NCBI RefSeq assembly: GCF_007692705.1
Contig: NZ_REBN01000128.1
Coordinates: 17,848 to 81,847, forward strand
Length of the DNA: 64,000 nt
From: Mongoliibacter sp.
Lineage (GTDB): Bacteria > Bacteroidota > Bacteroidia > Cytophagales > Cyclobacteriaceae
Reading direction: 5' to 3'
The position numbers and the translations under genes were made by a program. The notes below the pieces were generated by a model. The model did no database searches, was not told where the DNA came from, and saw only the letters and a program-made list of their open reading frames with translations. Shown piece after piece: positions 1 to 9,028 of the stretch. Every line of letters begins with the position of its first letter. The first letter of the stretch is position 1.

Positions 1-414
1 TTGAGCGGATTATTTTCCTGCCAATCCGGTACCAAAAAGGATGAAAACACCCTTGCTTCTATCAAAGACAGTAAGGTACTTCAGTATGCCATTGAAGGCA
101 AAGTGCTTTATGAGAGTTATTGTGCCAATTGCCATCAAAAGGATGGGACTGGTTTAGGAAAACTTATTCCTCCCCTAAACCCATCCGACTATATGAAAGA
201 AGATATCGGCAGAACAGCCCATATCATCAAATACGGACAAAAAGGCGAAATAATGGTAAATGGTGTTGTCTATGATCAAGTAATGCCGTCAAACCCAAGA
301 CTTACCAATATGGAAATCGCTCAGATCATGACTTATATATACAATATTTGGGGGAACAAAGAGGGGCTTATCGATGCCAATACTGTTGGCGGTTATTTGG
401 AAAAAAACGATTAG
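1..414 (+). CDS. Exported class I cytochrome c (5' end cut off)
   Basis: Small monoheme cytochrome c, probably an electron carrier or electron-accepting partner on the periplasmic side. The heme-binding motif CANCH (CxxCH) lies near residue 41, and a Met in VMPSN near residue 95 is the likely distal ligand. The reading frame is open at the window edge and the first residues (LFSC) look like the end of a lipoprotein signal, so the true start is probably just upstream. It converges on the next gene, and the two stop codons overlap by 4 nt. The partner oxidase or SCO-type gene expected nearby is outside the window. The family call is firm; the physiological role is unknown. Confidence 0.85.
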   Translation: MSGLFSCQSGTKKDENTLASIKDSKVLQYAIEGKVLYESYCANCHQKDGTGLGKLIPPLNPSDYMKEDIGRTAHIIKYGQKGEIMVNGVVYDQVMPSNPRLTNMEIAQIMTYIYNIWGNKEGLIDANTVGGYLEKND

Positions 415-845
415 CCTTTTGCATCCAAAATCACCTTTGCTTCATTCATGGTAGCTTTAATATCTGCATTAACTTTTTGAACTTTTTCTTTTTGATCCAG
501 CAAATACTCTCTATACTCTTTTTCGGACATATCTTCAGAACCGGGTTTGTATTGACGCATCCAAACGAACATGCCATCAAAAGCTTGATCCATTCTTTCT
601 GCCAATGATTCCAACTTCCCTATCAATTCTGCATGCATCACTGAATCTTCCTGATACAAGGTTTCAGAAACTGCTAAAATGTTTTTTTTCAAGGTTTTAA
701 GTTCTCCCATCTTAGGCATTACCTCATCATGAATGGCTATTACCTCATCTTTTAGCTCTTCATTACTTTCATTTTGTGTGCCACAAGAAAGTAAAATAAT
801 TGTAACATAAATAATACAGCTTACACTGCTAAAAATGTTTTTCAT
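411..845 (-). CDS. Small helical lipoprotein, unknown function
   Basis: A 144-residue protein starting at the second in-frame ATG, which directly precedes a lipoprotein signal: basic MKN, a hydrophobic stretch and the lipobox LLSC. The mature part is charged and almost entirely helical, with Glu/Lys-rich heptad-like stretches, so a coiled coil is likely. I do not recognise a family with confidence; similar Bacteroidota proteins are sometimes annotated by weak similarity as 'viral A-type inclusion protein'. It converges on the cytochrome c gene. Function unknown. Confidence 0.7.
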   Translation of the reverse strand: MKNIFSSVSCIIYVTIILLSCGTQNESNEELKDEVIAIHDEVMPKMGELKTLKKNILAVSETLYQEDSVMHAELIGKLESLAERMDQAFDGMFVWMRQYKPGSEDMSEKEYREYLLDQKEKVQKVNADIKATMNEAKVILDAKG

Positions 846-1074
846 AATTAAATGGTTAGACATTCGTAATGTAGTACATATTTTATAAAACCCACAATTT
901 ATTTACAAATACTTTATAGGGATAAATTTAATCCATTTTTTAATTGTAATAATTATTATTTTAAATTTTTTATTCCAAAACCTGAGATTTATTCTCTTTT
1001 TAAAATAAATCTCTTCTACCTGACATGAATAGGAAGCGATTTCTTATTTTTAAAATGTTAATCAAAAGAATTAT

Positions 1075-1899
1075 ATGAAACAGTATTGTTTTGCCCAAGA
1101 TCAGATCACCTCGTCTGAAAAAGCCAGTATACACCCCATGGATATAGGACTGATAAGAGGGTACGGAATTTTTGATTTTTTCAGAACATCAAACTACAAA
1201 CCTCTCTTTCTGGGTGACTATCTGGATAGATTCATTCGCTCAGCAGAAAAAACTTACTTGACTTTAAATTACTCTAAAACGGAATTGGAGCATATCATAC
1301 TTGATTTGATAGAAAAAAATGATTTATCTGACGGAGGAATCAGAATGCTGCTTTCAGGAGGTGTTTCAGAAAACCATTTTTCACCAACGGATGGGAGCTT
1401 ATTCATCTTCAACGAAGACTTAGACTTCCCCTCAAAAGAGAAGTATGAAAATGGTATCAAGCTATTGCCTGTAGAACATGTCCGTTATATTGCTGATATC
1501 AAGACTACCAACTATGCATTTCCTGTCTGGCACAGTAAAATATGGAAAGAACAAGGTGCCGAAGATGTATTATACCATATGAATGGTTATGTTTCAGAAA
1601 GTTCCCGGTCTAATATTTTCTTGGTAAAAGATGGAGAACTTGCAACTCCAGACAAGGATATATTACATGGAATCACTAGAAAAAGAGTACTCGAATTGGC
1701 TGGGAAGGTATCAATCAGACCAATTTTGTACGATGAATTCTTAAATGCTGATGAAGCTTTCATCACCTCGACCACCAAGAAAGTCTTGCCTGTTACTCAA
1801 ATTGGAGTCCATAAAATCGGGGATGGTAAGGTCGGAGAAAAAACTAAGGACCTTATAAGAAAGTTTGCTGAAATGGAACAAAAAAGCTCTCAAAAATGA
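1075..1899 (+). CDS. Class IV (fold type IV) PLP aminotransferase
   Basis: A 274-residue enzyme of the branched-chain aminotransferase / D-amino acid aminotransferase / aminodeoxychorismate lyase family. The PLP lysine is K143 in DIKTTNY, the cofactor-ring Glu is E175 in SESSRSN, and GITRKRV further on is the usual phosphate-binding region. Length fits the shorter members (ADC lyase or D-amino acid transaminase) rather than IlvE of more than 300 residues. Substrate cannot be told from sequence alone. It stands alone, and its stop codon lies inside the loop of a strong terminator hairpin. Confidence 0.85.
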   Translation: MKQYCFAQDQITSSEKASIHPMDIGLIRGYGIFDFFRTSNYKPLFLGDYLDRFIRSAEKTYLTLNYSKTELEHIILDLIEKNDLSDGGIRMLLSGGVSENHFSPTDGSLFIFNEDLDFPSKEKYENGIKLLPVEHVRYIADIKTTNYAFPVWHSKIWKEQGAEDVLYHMNGYVSESSRSNIFLVKDGELATPDKDILHGITRKRVLELAGKVSIRPILYDEFLNADEAFITSTTKKVLPVTQIGVHKIGDGKVGEKTKDLIRKFAEMEQKSSQK

Positions 1900-1910
1900 G
1901 AGCTTTTTTT
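1881..1910. terminator. Bidirectional terminator overlapping a stop codon
   Basis: AAAGCTCTC (1883-1891) pairs with GAGAGCTTT (1898-1906), followed by a T run, with an A run on the left side so that it can work both ways. It sits between the convergent aminotransferase and DUF3299-like genes; the TGA of the former (1897-1899) is part of the loop and right arm. Confidence 0.8.
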
Positions 1911-1911
1911 A

Positions 1912-2379
1912 TCAGTTAAGCAATTCCGCATTTTTAAGAATATACATCAATTTTTCGGGGTCGGAATCATTCAAGGTAAGCGTACCTCGTACTTTGACTC
2001 TTTTTGATGTGTATTTGATCGGGTTTTTCATCAAGACCTCCATTACGGTTTCAGGCCCGCCCGAACCACAGAAAAAACATTCCGCCAATGGCAAGGAAGA
2101 TAATATAATATGTTCAGGCTTAAACATACCTTCAAATGGTATGATATATCCATCAGCCTCCACAGTTTTGCCTTCAAGTCCTTTGATATTGTCACCAAAC
2201 ACAGGGATGTACAATTCTCCAAATTCGTCCTGACCGATTTTGTAAGTTACTTCTGAAAGATCTCTCCAAACATTATTTGATGACTGGGCATAACTTACAC
2301 CTACTGCCAAAATCAATAGCGTGGATAGAAATATTCTTTTCAATATCATATTAATATACTTTTTGATGGTTGATTTCAT
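1912..2379 (-). CDS. Exported DUF3299-like protein of the ABC cluster
   Basis: A 155-residue periplasmic protein: signal peptide ending in VSYAQ (the likely functional start may be the internal Met at residue 11), then a compact domain with a CFFCG pair in PLAECFFCGSGG. The layout (GYIIPFEG..., LSSLPLAECFFCG, KRVKVRGTL) resembles DUF3299 proteins, which in other bacteria sit beside a MacB-like ABC transporter in zinc-regulated loci. Here it follows the permease with a 3-nt gap, so it is almost certainly in the same operon. The two cysteines could bind metal or form a disulfide (inference). Biochemical function is unknown. Confidence 0.65.
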   Translation of the reverse strand: MKSTIKKYINMILKRIFLSTLLILAVGVSYAQSSNNVWRDLSEVTYKIGQDEFGELYIPVFGDNIKGLEGKTVEADGYIIPFEGMFKPEHIILSSLPLAECFFCGSGGPETVMEVLMKNPIKYTSKRVKVRGTLTLNDSDPEKLMYILKNAELLN

Positions 2380-2382
2380 TCA

Positions 2383-3609
2383 TTAAGATTTTGTAAGTTG
2401 TTTAGCAATATCTGTTTGGTACGCAGTCCAAGCAGGAATAAGAGATGCCAAAATACCTACTACAACTGCATATCCCAAAATATACAATTCTTCTATCAAG
2501 AATACAGACGCACTTAAGCTGCTGATGGCACCTTGTTCGTTAAGGTTAACGATAATACTTAGGAAAAGGTGCCCCATTGCCATACCGACCAAGGCTCCTA
2601 GGAATGTCAGAATCACTCCTTCCAGAATAATATGTAGAAAAAGCTGACCACTTGAGGCCCCGAGAGTTCTCATGACTGCCAAGTCATATTTCCGTTCCTT
2701 AAGAGAGTTGAAAAGCGCTATAAAAATACTGAGACCTGCAATCACTATAATGACCAAAGCCAGTCCCTGAATAAGCTTCACACCTATCCCCAAAAGTTCA
2801 AAAAGCCTGGAGATCTCAAAAGATGGAGAAGCTGCCTGTAAATTAGTCCTGCTGTTGATCATTCGTGGAAGTTGCACAGCTGCCATTGGGTTCCTGTATT
2901 GGATGAGTAAGGAAGTCAGTTCTCTATCCTCGTCTCCAGGATCAGGAAATCCTGAAGTAGCTACTGAAGCCTCAAACTTTTCATGATCATGCTCATCATC
3001 ATGGGTATACCAAACTGACTCAATGCTAGTCAATACCAGTTTGTCCAAAACATTATTCATAGGCTCAAGAATACCTGTAACCAAATAAGGGTGCTCATCA
3101 TGTTCGTGACTACTACTGCCAATCCCATGGGAACCGATAAAGTTATCCCCCACTTTTAAATCAAGCTTTGCTGCAACTTCATTTCCCAAAACCACATCAA
3201 ATGGTTTTTCCCATCTTTTCCCTTCTAGTAAACCTGCATCATATAAGTCAAGGTAATCGTAATTTGTCCCTACTATCCTGTAACCTTGGTAATTGTCTCC
3301 CATTCCCAATGGAATGATATTTTTGACAAGCCTATTCCTAGTCAATGCAGTAGCATCCTCGAGGTCAATATTTCCTGTAGGAAAATCAATATGGTACACA
3401 CTCGACAAGATAAGTTGAAGGGGACTTCCCTTCGCACCAACGACAAGATCAATACCTTGAGAATCCTTTGTCATCTTGTTTTCAAACTGATCTTGGATAA
3501 GAATCAGAACCGTAATGATAGCCAATCCAAGCGCCAACAATAAGATATTCAATCCAGTATTCAGTGGCTTGGCTATCAGATATTTCCAACTTAATTTCAA
3601 CATGTTCAT
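2383..3609 (-). CDS. FtsX/MacB-like ABC permease with His-rich periplasmic loop
   Basis: A 408-residue inner-membrane subunit: one N-terminal transmembrane helix (about residues 17-38), a large periplasmic MacB-type domain, and three C-terminal helices (about 275-400), the usual MacB/LolE topology. The periplasmic domain has an unusual concentration of His and acidic residues: H161, H168, H170, H173 in one patch and H203, H207, H209 in another, suggesting binding of zinc or a similar metal. Its ATG overlaps the ATPase stop (ATGA), with a GGAGG-like ribosome site upstream. With the ATPase and the DUF3299-like protein it resembles Zur-regulated zrg-type loci of Vibrio (recalled similarity, not tested). 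Confidence 0.82.
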   Translation of the reverse strand: MNMLKLSWKYLIAKPLNTGLNILLLALGLAIITVLILIQDQFENKMTKDSQGIDLVVGAKGSPLQLILSSVYHIDFPTGNIDLEDATALTRNRLVKNIIPLGMGDNYQGYRIVGTNYDYLDLYDAGLLEGKRWEKPFDVVLGNEVAAKLDLKVGDNFIGSHGIGSSSHEHDEHPYLVTGILEPMNNVLDKLVLTSIESVWYTHDDEHDHEKFEASVATSGFPDPGDEDRELTSLLIQYRNPMAAVQLPRMINSRTNLQAASPSFEISRLFELLGIGVKLIQGLALVIIVIAGLSIFIALFNSLKERKYDLAVMRTLGASSGQLFLHIILEGVILTFLGALVGMAMGHLFLSIIVNLNEQGAISSLSASVFLIEELYILGYAVVVGILASLIPAWTAYQTDIAKQLTKS

Positions 3610-4238
3610 ACTAAACCTCCCATCGTTATTTGATTAGAAATATGATCCTTGACACGTTGATCATGGGTGACTATCACCAATGCCGCATTGAATTTCTCGG
3701 CCTGTTCCTTTAAAAGTTTTACGACATTCTCTGCATTTACATCATCCAGGCTTGCCGTAGGTTCATCCGCGAGAATTACCTTAGGTCCATTTGCCAATGC
3801 CCTTGCGATGGAGACCCTCTGGGCTTCACCTTCTGAAAGAGTAGTGACCTTAGAATGCTTTTTATCGAAAATACCCAGCTCTTTTAAGATGCTGTCAATC
3901 TTATTCCCCTCTTTCCCTGAAAAATAATTAGCCAACTTGAGGTTTTCTTCCACTGTCAACGGAGAAAGAATATGAGGTTTTTGAAAAATGATACCGATGT
4001 TTTTCCCCCTAAACTTATCCAAGCTGGCTCCTGAGAGTGAATACAAGGAAGTTCCATCAATAGTGATTTCCCCTTTGAGAGGCTTCAATAGCCCACCTAG
4101 CATATTCAAAACTGTGGTTTTGCCACTACCGGATGCTCCTATAATAAGCAATTGCTCTCCGGGAGAGAGACTGATATCCGGTATATTGAATTTTTGCTTT
4201 TCCTGATAGTAGAATTCCAGATTTTTTGCTTCAAGCAT
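3606..4238 (-). CDS. ABC transporter ATP-binding protein (LolD/MacB type)
   Basis: A 210-residue ATPase energising the adjacent FtsX-type permease. Walker A GASGSGKT at 34-41, a signature LSEGEAQRVSIARAL near 134 (LSEGE in place of the canonical LSGGQ), Walker B VILADEPTASLD and the H-loop VTHD are all present. The short length and the hydrophilic start fit the LolD/MacB subfamily. It begins 2 nt after the stop of the receiver-kinase gene and overlaps the permease by 4 nt, so translation is probably coupled across kinase, ATPase and permease. Confidence 0.87.
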   Translation of the reverse strand: MLEAKNLEFYYQEKQKFNIPDISLSPGEQLLIIGASGSGKTTVLNMLGGLLKPLKGEITIDGTSLYSLSGASLDKFRGKNIGIIFQKPHILSPLTVEENLKLANYFSGKEGNKIDSILKELGIFDKKHSKVTTLSEGEAQRVSIARALANGPKVILADEPTASLDDVNAENVVKLLKEQAEKFNAALVIVTHDQRVKDHISNQITMGGLV

Positions 4239-4240
4239 AT

Positions 4241-5431
4241 CTATTTTTTTATTGGTATGGAGACGCGAAAGGTAGTGCCTTTTCCCGGCTTACTTTCAAA
4301 CGTAATTTCACCATTCAAAACGTCTATACATTTTTTTACTATTGACAAACCCAAACCCGAGCCTTCAATGATTCCAACGTTTTTAGCCCTGAAAAAGCGC
4401 TCAAACAATTGGTCATGCTCTTTCTCGGGAATTCCTATTCCATGGTCACGGATTATGCCTGTGAGTATTCCGCCTTCTTCTGAAACTTCAAAGTCTACTT
4501 CCTGACCGTCTTTGGAATATTTCACAGCATTGGAAAGTAAGTTTTCATAGATCTGATAGAGGAGATCATGGTCAGAAACGATTGTTTTAGGAAGCTTACC
4601 TATCTTAAGATTGATTTTAACATCATTTTCACTTCCCGCTTTGACTACATCCAACACTTCATTGAACATTGCCATCAAAAACATTTTATGCGGCTTGTAA
4701 TCAATCTTATTGGCATCAGCTTTACCGAAAAACAAAACAGAAGTCAGGAGGCTATTCAAACTGCGGACTGAGTTCTCAATCTTATCTGCATGCTTTACAA
4801 TCTTGGCTTTGAAAGGATGCTCCATCTCAGCATATTTCTGCAATAACTGGGCGGAACTGAGTATTGAAGTCAGAGGGGTTTTGAATCCATGAGATACATT
4901 CAAGACTATCCTTGATTTCAACTCACCGATTTCTCTTTCCTTTTCCAAAGCCCTGGTCAGCTCCTTATTGGCCTCAGCCAAATCAGCAGTTCTTTGTTTA
5001 ACTTTTTCTTCAAGCTCATTATTGAGTTTTTGGAGTTCTTTTTCCTTGCGATCTTTGAAAATTGCCAACTCAATAACCATATTCAACTCCCTGATATTAA
5101 AAGGCTTGATCACATATGCTGATGGGTTGGTTCCCACAACTTTAGACAGGGTTTCTGCATCCGAACTGGCGCTGAGATAAACGACCGGAATATCATATTT
5201 CTCATTGATAATTTCTGTAGTACGGATTCCATCAAGTTCTCCGGCCAAATTGATATCCATCATCACAATATCTGCGGTATTTTCTTCCAGAATTTCCAAG
5301 GCTCTTTCCCCAGAATCTGAAATACCAATTATTTGATGATTATTTTTTTCTAGTGCTTTTTTGAGTAAAAGCGCGGAGACATGGTCATCTTCCGTGATCA
5401 ATATCCTTAATGGGAACATATTTGTTGTCAA
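4241..5431 (-). CDS. Receiver-first histidine kinase (REC-HisKA-HATPase)
   Basis: A 396-residue cytosolic protein with an N-terminal receiver (acidic pair at E14-D15-D16, phosphoacceptor D59 in VMMDI, K109 in VIKPF), a coiled linker (about 125-170), a HisKA helix with H181 in VSHGFKTPL, and a C-terminal ATPase with N, G1 (DHGIGIP) and G2 (GSGLGLS) boxes. There is no transmembrane segment. The residue after the phospho-His is Gly instead of the usual Glu/Asp, which may weaken autokinase activity. It lies 40 nt downstream of the large sensor kinase and 2 nt upstream of the ABC ATPase. D59 is a natural target for the neighbouring kinase, which has no receiver of its own (inference). Confidence 0.87.
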   Translation of the reverse strand: MTTNMFPLRILITEDDHVSALLLKKALEKNNHQIIGISDSGERALEILEENTADIVMMDINLAGELDGIRTTEIINEKYDIPVVYLSASSDAETLSKVVGTNPSAYVIKPFNIRELNMVIELAIFKDRKEKELQKLNNELEEKVKQRTADLAEANKELTRALEKEREIGELKSRIVLNVSHGFKTPLTSILSSAQLLQKYAEMEHPFKAKIVKHADKIENSVRSLNSLLTSVLFFGKADANKIDYKPHKMFLMAMFNEVLDVVKAGSENDVKINLKIGKLPKTIVSDHDLLYQIYENLLSNAVKYSKDGQEVDFEVSEEGGILTGIIRDHGIGIPEKEHDQLFERFFRAKNVGIIEGSGLGLSIVKKCIDVLNGEITFESKPGKGTTFRVSIPIKK

Positions 5432-5471
5432 TAATAAAGTGCAAATTACTAGATTAATCCAATATCAAAAA

Positions 5472-8400
5472 TCAATTTGAGCCGAGTGGCAGCAAAACTG
5501 TAATACAGGTTCCCTTGCCTTTTTGACTGTCAATGGTAATATCTCCCTTCAACAGAGTAATCAGGTTTTTGGTGATTACCAATCCCAAACCCGACCCCTC
5601 ATAAGCTCTTCCATACCCACTGCTTTCTTGCTCAAATGGAGTGAATATCTTAGTCAGGAATTGATCACTGATCCCCACTCCTTCATCTTGAACTTGGAAG
5701 TACAATTGACCATCTGTTTCCTTCAAAAGAACTTTAATCATCCCCTTCTCTGAGTATTTGATGGCATTGCCTACCAAGTTATTGACTATCATTTCAAAAT
5801 ACCTTTGATCGATAGCACCTTCAAATGGTTGTGTTTCGTACTTCACCCTGAGCAATAACCCTTTTTTCAATGCTAGAGATTTTAATGGAACCATCACCTT
5901 ACTCAGAAAGTCATTGATATTAGTATCTTTAAAAACCACATCCATTTTATTAGCTTCTATTTTGGAAAGGTCAAGGATACTATTGATGGTTTCAAGAAGT
6001 CTTTCACCTGATTCTCTGATGATTTCCAGCTGGTTTGCCAATGCCTCGTCCTCCTTTCTTTCCATGATGATATTTTCAGCAGTACCCAAAATTCCATTTA
6101 AAGGAGTCCTGATTTCATGACTCATATTGGCTAAAAAACTGGATTTAACCCTATTGGACTCCTCAGCCTTTTCTTTGGCCTCTTTTAGGCTACGTTCATA
6201 TTCCTTTTTAGAAGTAATATCTCTGAATACGCTTAGAAATACTTTTTTCCCTTCTGCATTTGAGTTAAGATTTGTAATATAAAATTCCACATCTTTTAAG
6301 CCTGACTTAAAAGGCATCTTCATATCAGCCTTCACCACTTTCCCTCCTGACTGTTGCAGCATTTCCAGCAATAAAGTTCGTTGGTCATAATAATAATCCG
6401 GGTCGGTAAAAAAGTCTGAAATAGTTGGGTCTTTAACAAGGGAAATATCCAAACCAGCCAATGAAGTCATAGAAGGGTTTGCAAACATAACCCTACCGCC
6501 TTCTACAGAGATTACCAACCCATCCTGAGAACTGTTCCACACATTTCTAAACTGGTCTTCAGTCACTTTAGCCTCTTCTGTTTTTTCATCAATCTTTTTC
6601 TTGAGCACACCCTGTTTTTTCAATTGACTCAATAAAGTACTGAGTAAGAATCCTATTCCCAGAAATCCCACTAAGACCAAAATCACAAACCAAGTCTGGA
6701 GATACATCGGCTTGCGGATTATAAATTTCTCTGACACCACCTCTTCAGACATCTCCAGACCTCTTAATCCCGCTTTCAGGTGCAGTTGATATTCTCCTGG
6801 AGGTAAATTGTTGAAATATAGCGTATTCTCTCTAGGGTTAATGAGTTCTACCCAGTCTTCATGGTAACCTTCAAGCCTGTATGATATCACAAGGTCTGAA
6901 ACTTGTAAAAAAGAAACGGCATCATAAGCTATGCGGATAGAATTCTCTATGTATGGAATCCTGTCCAACTCGAAAGTTTTTTCAGGTGAATTGACAAGGT
7001 TGATCTCACCCAGATTTACCATAGGCTTATAGTCCCATCTCAAATCATCATCGGGATTATAAATAGACATCCCTCTTTGTGTGCCGATATAAATCTTTCC
7101 ATCATAGCCCTCTTTGAATGCACCACGATTGATTTCTGATCCGGATAGCCCACTCCGCTCATCAAAGATTCTCAAGGTTTTGCCATCAAACTTATAGGCC
7201 CCTTTGTCTGTACCTATCCAAATGTTATCCCTGGAATCCTTAAGTAAGGCATAAATAGGTCTTTTGATTTGCTGACCATTGATTTCCCAAAAGTCAAATT
7301 CCCCATTTTTCCACAGCTTCAAGCCTTCTTCTGTGCCAAATAAAATTGAATCCTGAAGATCCAAAAAATCAAAACCGACTACAGTGACCATGCTATCATC
7401 TTCATATAGCCCATCTTTAAGAAAATTGCTACCTCCTTGCATATACACCATCCTTCCATCGCCAAGCTTATCTACTTTCCTGAAATATGCTTCCTTCTGA
7501 TTTAACTTGTCGAGAAAAATTTGTGTAACATCATTTTCAAAATGGCTTTCAGATTGATTGTGAATCGAAGAAAGATAAACCCTGTCTCTACTGACAACAA
7601 ACAAAGAGTCTCCTGCAGCTGAAACTGCAGTAACAAATTTATCCAAAGGACTAGGTGTAAAATTTAACTTATTCCTTTTGTGGTCATATCTTCCTAAACC
7701 TTCAAGGTTGGACGAAAACCAAATTATGCCATTTTTATCTTTGGAAAAATTAGTAATCCTATTTCTAGGCTGCCCAACCATACTTTGGTCTTCCATTAGG
7801 GTATTGACAGTCCCTTGAGAAAAAATCTGCAATCCATTATTGAAACCTAATAAAAGTTTATCAGGCTCCAATTCATAAATAGCCGTTACCTCATCATCCA
7901 ATAAAGGATTGAACTTGAAATTCTGAAACCTCAAAGATTTAATATTCAAGACTCCTCTATGAGAGCCTAACCATATAATATCCTCTCTATCTACGTAGGA
8001 ATTGTAAATATTGTAAGATTTCAATTCATCAAAAGCATCTATTTCAATGATGCTTCCTTTGTCAAGGTCAAGCTTGTACAGATGAGAGTTATAATGAAAA
8101 AACACAATCCCATTTATTACCTGCAAACCACTATAGTCCAATAAACTATACGTATTACGGACAAATCCTGAATGGTGAATTTCATCTGGCCTATCTATTT
8201 CAGGACCTGAGGCCAAAAAATCTTTTCCTAAGAAAAAATACCTGTCTCTGTATGCATCATATTCAATATGACTTATACTTTCGGGAAGAGATATACCATT
8301 AAATCCAAATTCAGATATTTGCTCTTTATCGAATAAAAGTGTTCTGTTTTTGAATAAAAGCAAAAATGAATCACCATAAGCCTGAACTGATTGAAAATTC

Positions 8401-8900
8401 CCAAGTTCATTTATTGGAATCCTGTGGTGAGACCAATCCTCACTGTCAAAGATTGTGAGATGTGTATTTGACTGTAGAAAAATGGCCCGATTTTCACCTT
8501 GCCCACTAATTAATAATTTATGTTGGATCTCAGGAGAGCCAGTTTGGACCTCTTTAGGAAACTCAAACTCATGCCAATCCTTATAGTCCCAATAAAATGC
8601 TTTGACTTTTCCAATTTGATTATAAACCCACATTTTGCCGTCACCGTCTTTGAGTAAACCTACTTTGAAAGAAAGTTGATCTATGATATGATCAGGCAAT
8701 GCATGCGTAAAAAAACCATCTGAATAGTATACTCCTTGAGCGGAGTTGAACCACATTTTCCCTTCATCATCCTGGAGAATTTCAAAAACATTATCAGAAG
8801 GGAGGTCCAGCCCCCTGATATACCTATTGAATTGGAATACCTGAGCATGTCCGATTTGAAAAATCAAAAGCGCATATAAAAGGAGAATCGGTTTCTTCAT
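5472..8900 (-). CDS. Propeller-type membrane sensor histidine kinase
   Basis: A large (about 1,140-residue) sensor. It has a signal peptide (MKKPILLLYALL...GHAQ; start chosen at the second ATG for this reason), two periplasmic seven-bladed-propeller-like blocks of 'two-component regulator propeller' repeats (IWLGS, IWFSS, NIWIGT motifs), a Y_Y_Y domain, one transmembrane helix near 740-760, a PAS domain near 790-895, HisKA with the phospho-His at about residue 928 in MSHEIRTPLNG, and HATPase with GVGIS and GSGLGL. Unlike classical hybrid two-component systems of Bacteroides it ends after the ATPase, with no receiver or AraC domain. The next gene supplies a receiver. Confidence 0.88.
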   Translation of the reverse strand: MKKPILLLYALLIFQIGHAQVFQFNRYIRGLDLPSDNVFEILQDDEGKMWFNSAQGVYYSDGFFTHALPDHIIDQLSFKVGLLKDGDGKMWVYNQIGKVKAFYWDYKDWHEFEFPKEVQTGSPEIQHKLLISGQGENRAIFLQSNTHLTIFDSEDWSHHRIPINELGNFQSVQAYGDSFLLLFKNRTLLFDKEQISEFGFNGISLPESISHIEYDAYRDRYFFLGKDFLASGPEIDRPDEIHHSGFVRNTYSLLDYSGLQVINGIVFFHYNSHLYKLDLDKGSIIEIDAFDELKSYNIYNSYVDREDIIWLGSHRGVLNIKSLRFQNFKFNPLLDDEVTAIYELEPDKLLLGFNNGLQIFSQGTVNTLMEDQSMVGQPRNRITNFSKDKNGIIWFSSNLEGLGRYDHKRNKLNFTPSPLDKFVTAVSAAGDSLFVVSRDRVYLSSIHNQSESHFENDVTQIFLDKLNQKEAYFRKVDKLGDGRMVYMQGGSNFLKDGLYEDDSMVTVVGFDFLDLQDSILFGTEEGLKLWKNGEFDFWEINGQQIKRPIYALLKDSRDNIWIGTDKGAYKFDGKTLRIFDERSGLSGSEINRGAFKEGYDGKIYIGTQRGMSIYNPDDDLRWDYKPMVNLGEINLVNSPEKTFELDRIPYIENSIRIAYDAVSFLQVSDLVISYRLEGYHEDWVELINPRENTLYFNNLPPGEYQLHLKAGLRGLEMSEEVVSEKFIIRKPMYLQTWFVILVLVGFLGIGFLLSTLLSQLKKQGVLKKKIDEKTEEAKVTEDQFRNVWNSSQDGLVISVEGGRVMFANPSMTSLAGLDISLVKDPTISDFFTDPDYYYDQRTLLLEMLQQSGGKVVKADMKMPFKSGLKDVEFYITNLNSNAEGKKVFLSVFRDITSKKEYERSLKEAKEKAEESNRVKSSFLANMSHEIRTPLNGILGTAENIIMERKEDEALANQLEIIRESGERLLETINSILDLSKIEANKMDVVFKDTNINDFLSKVMVPLKSLALKKGLLLRVKYETQPFEGAIDQRYFEMIVNNLVGNAIKYSEKGMIKVLLKETDGQLYFQVQDEGVGISDQFLTKIFTPFEQESSGYGRAYEGSGLGLVITKNLITLLKGDITIDSQKGKGTCITVLLPLGSN

Positions 8901-8976
8901 GTGGTTATTTCCTGCCATCTAAATTAGAAAAAGATATGCACACTGTAAATTAATTGGATATTGTTTACCATTTCTT

Positions 8977-9006
8977 TTTGTCTACGGGCTTAATCTTATA
9001 TTTTTG
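8977..9006 (+). promoter_or_regulatory. Bacteroidota-type promoter of sucD
   Basis: TTTG at 8977-8980 and TATTTTTG (TAnnTTTG) at 8999-9006 with an 18-nt spacer match the -33/-7 pattern of Bacteroidota housekeeping sigma. The predicted transcript would have a short leader of about 15-20 nt before the ATG at 9029. Confidence 0.55.
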
Positions 9007-9028
9007 TTGAAACTTTAAAAATCAAAAC

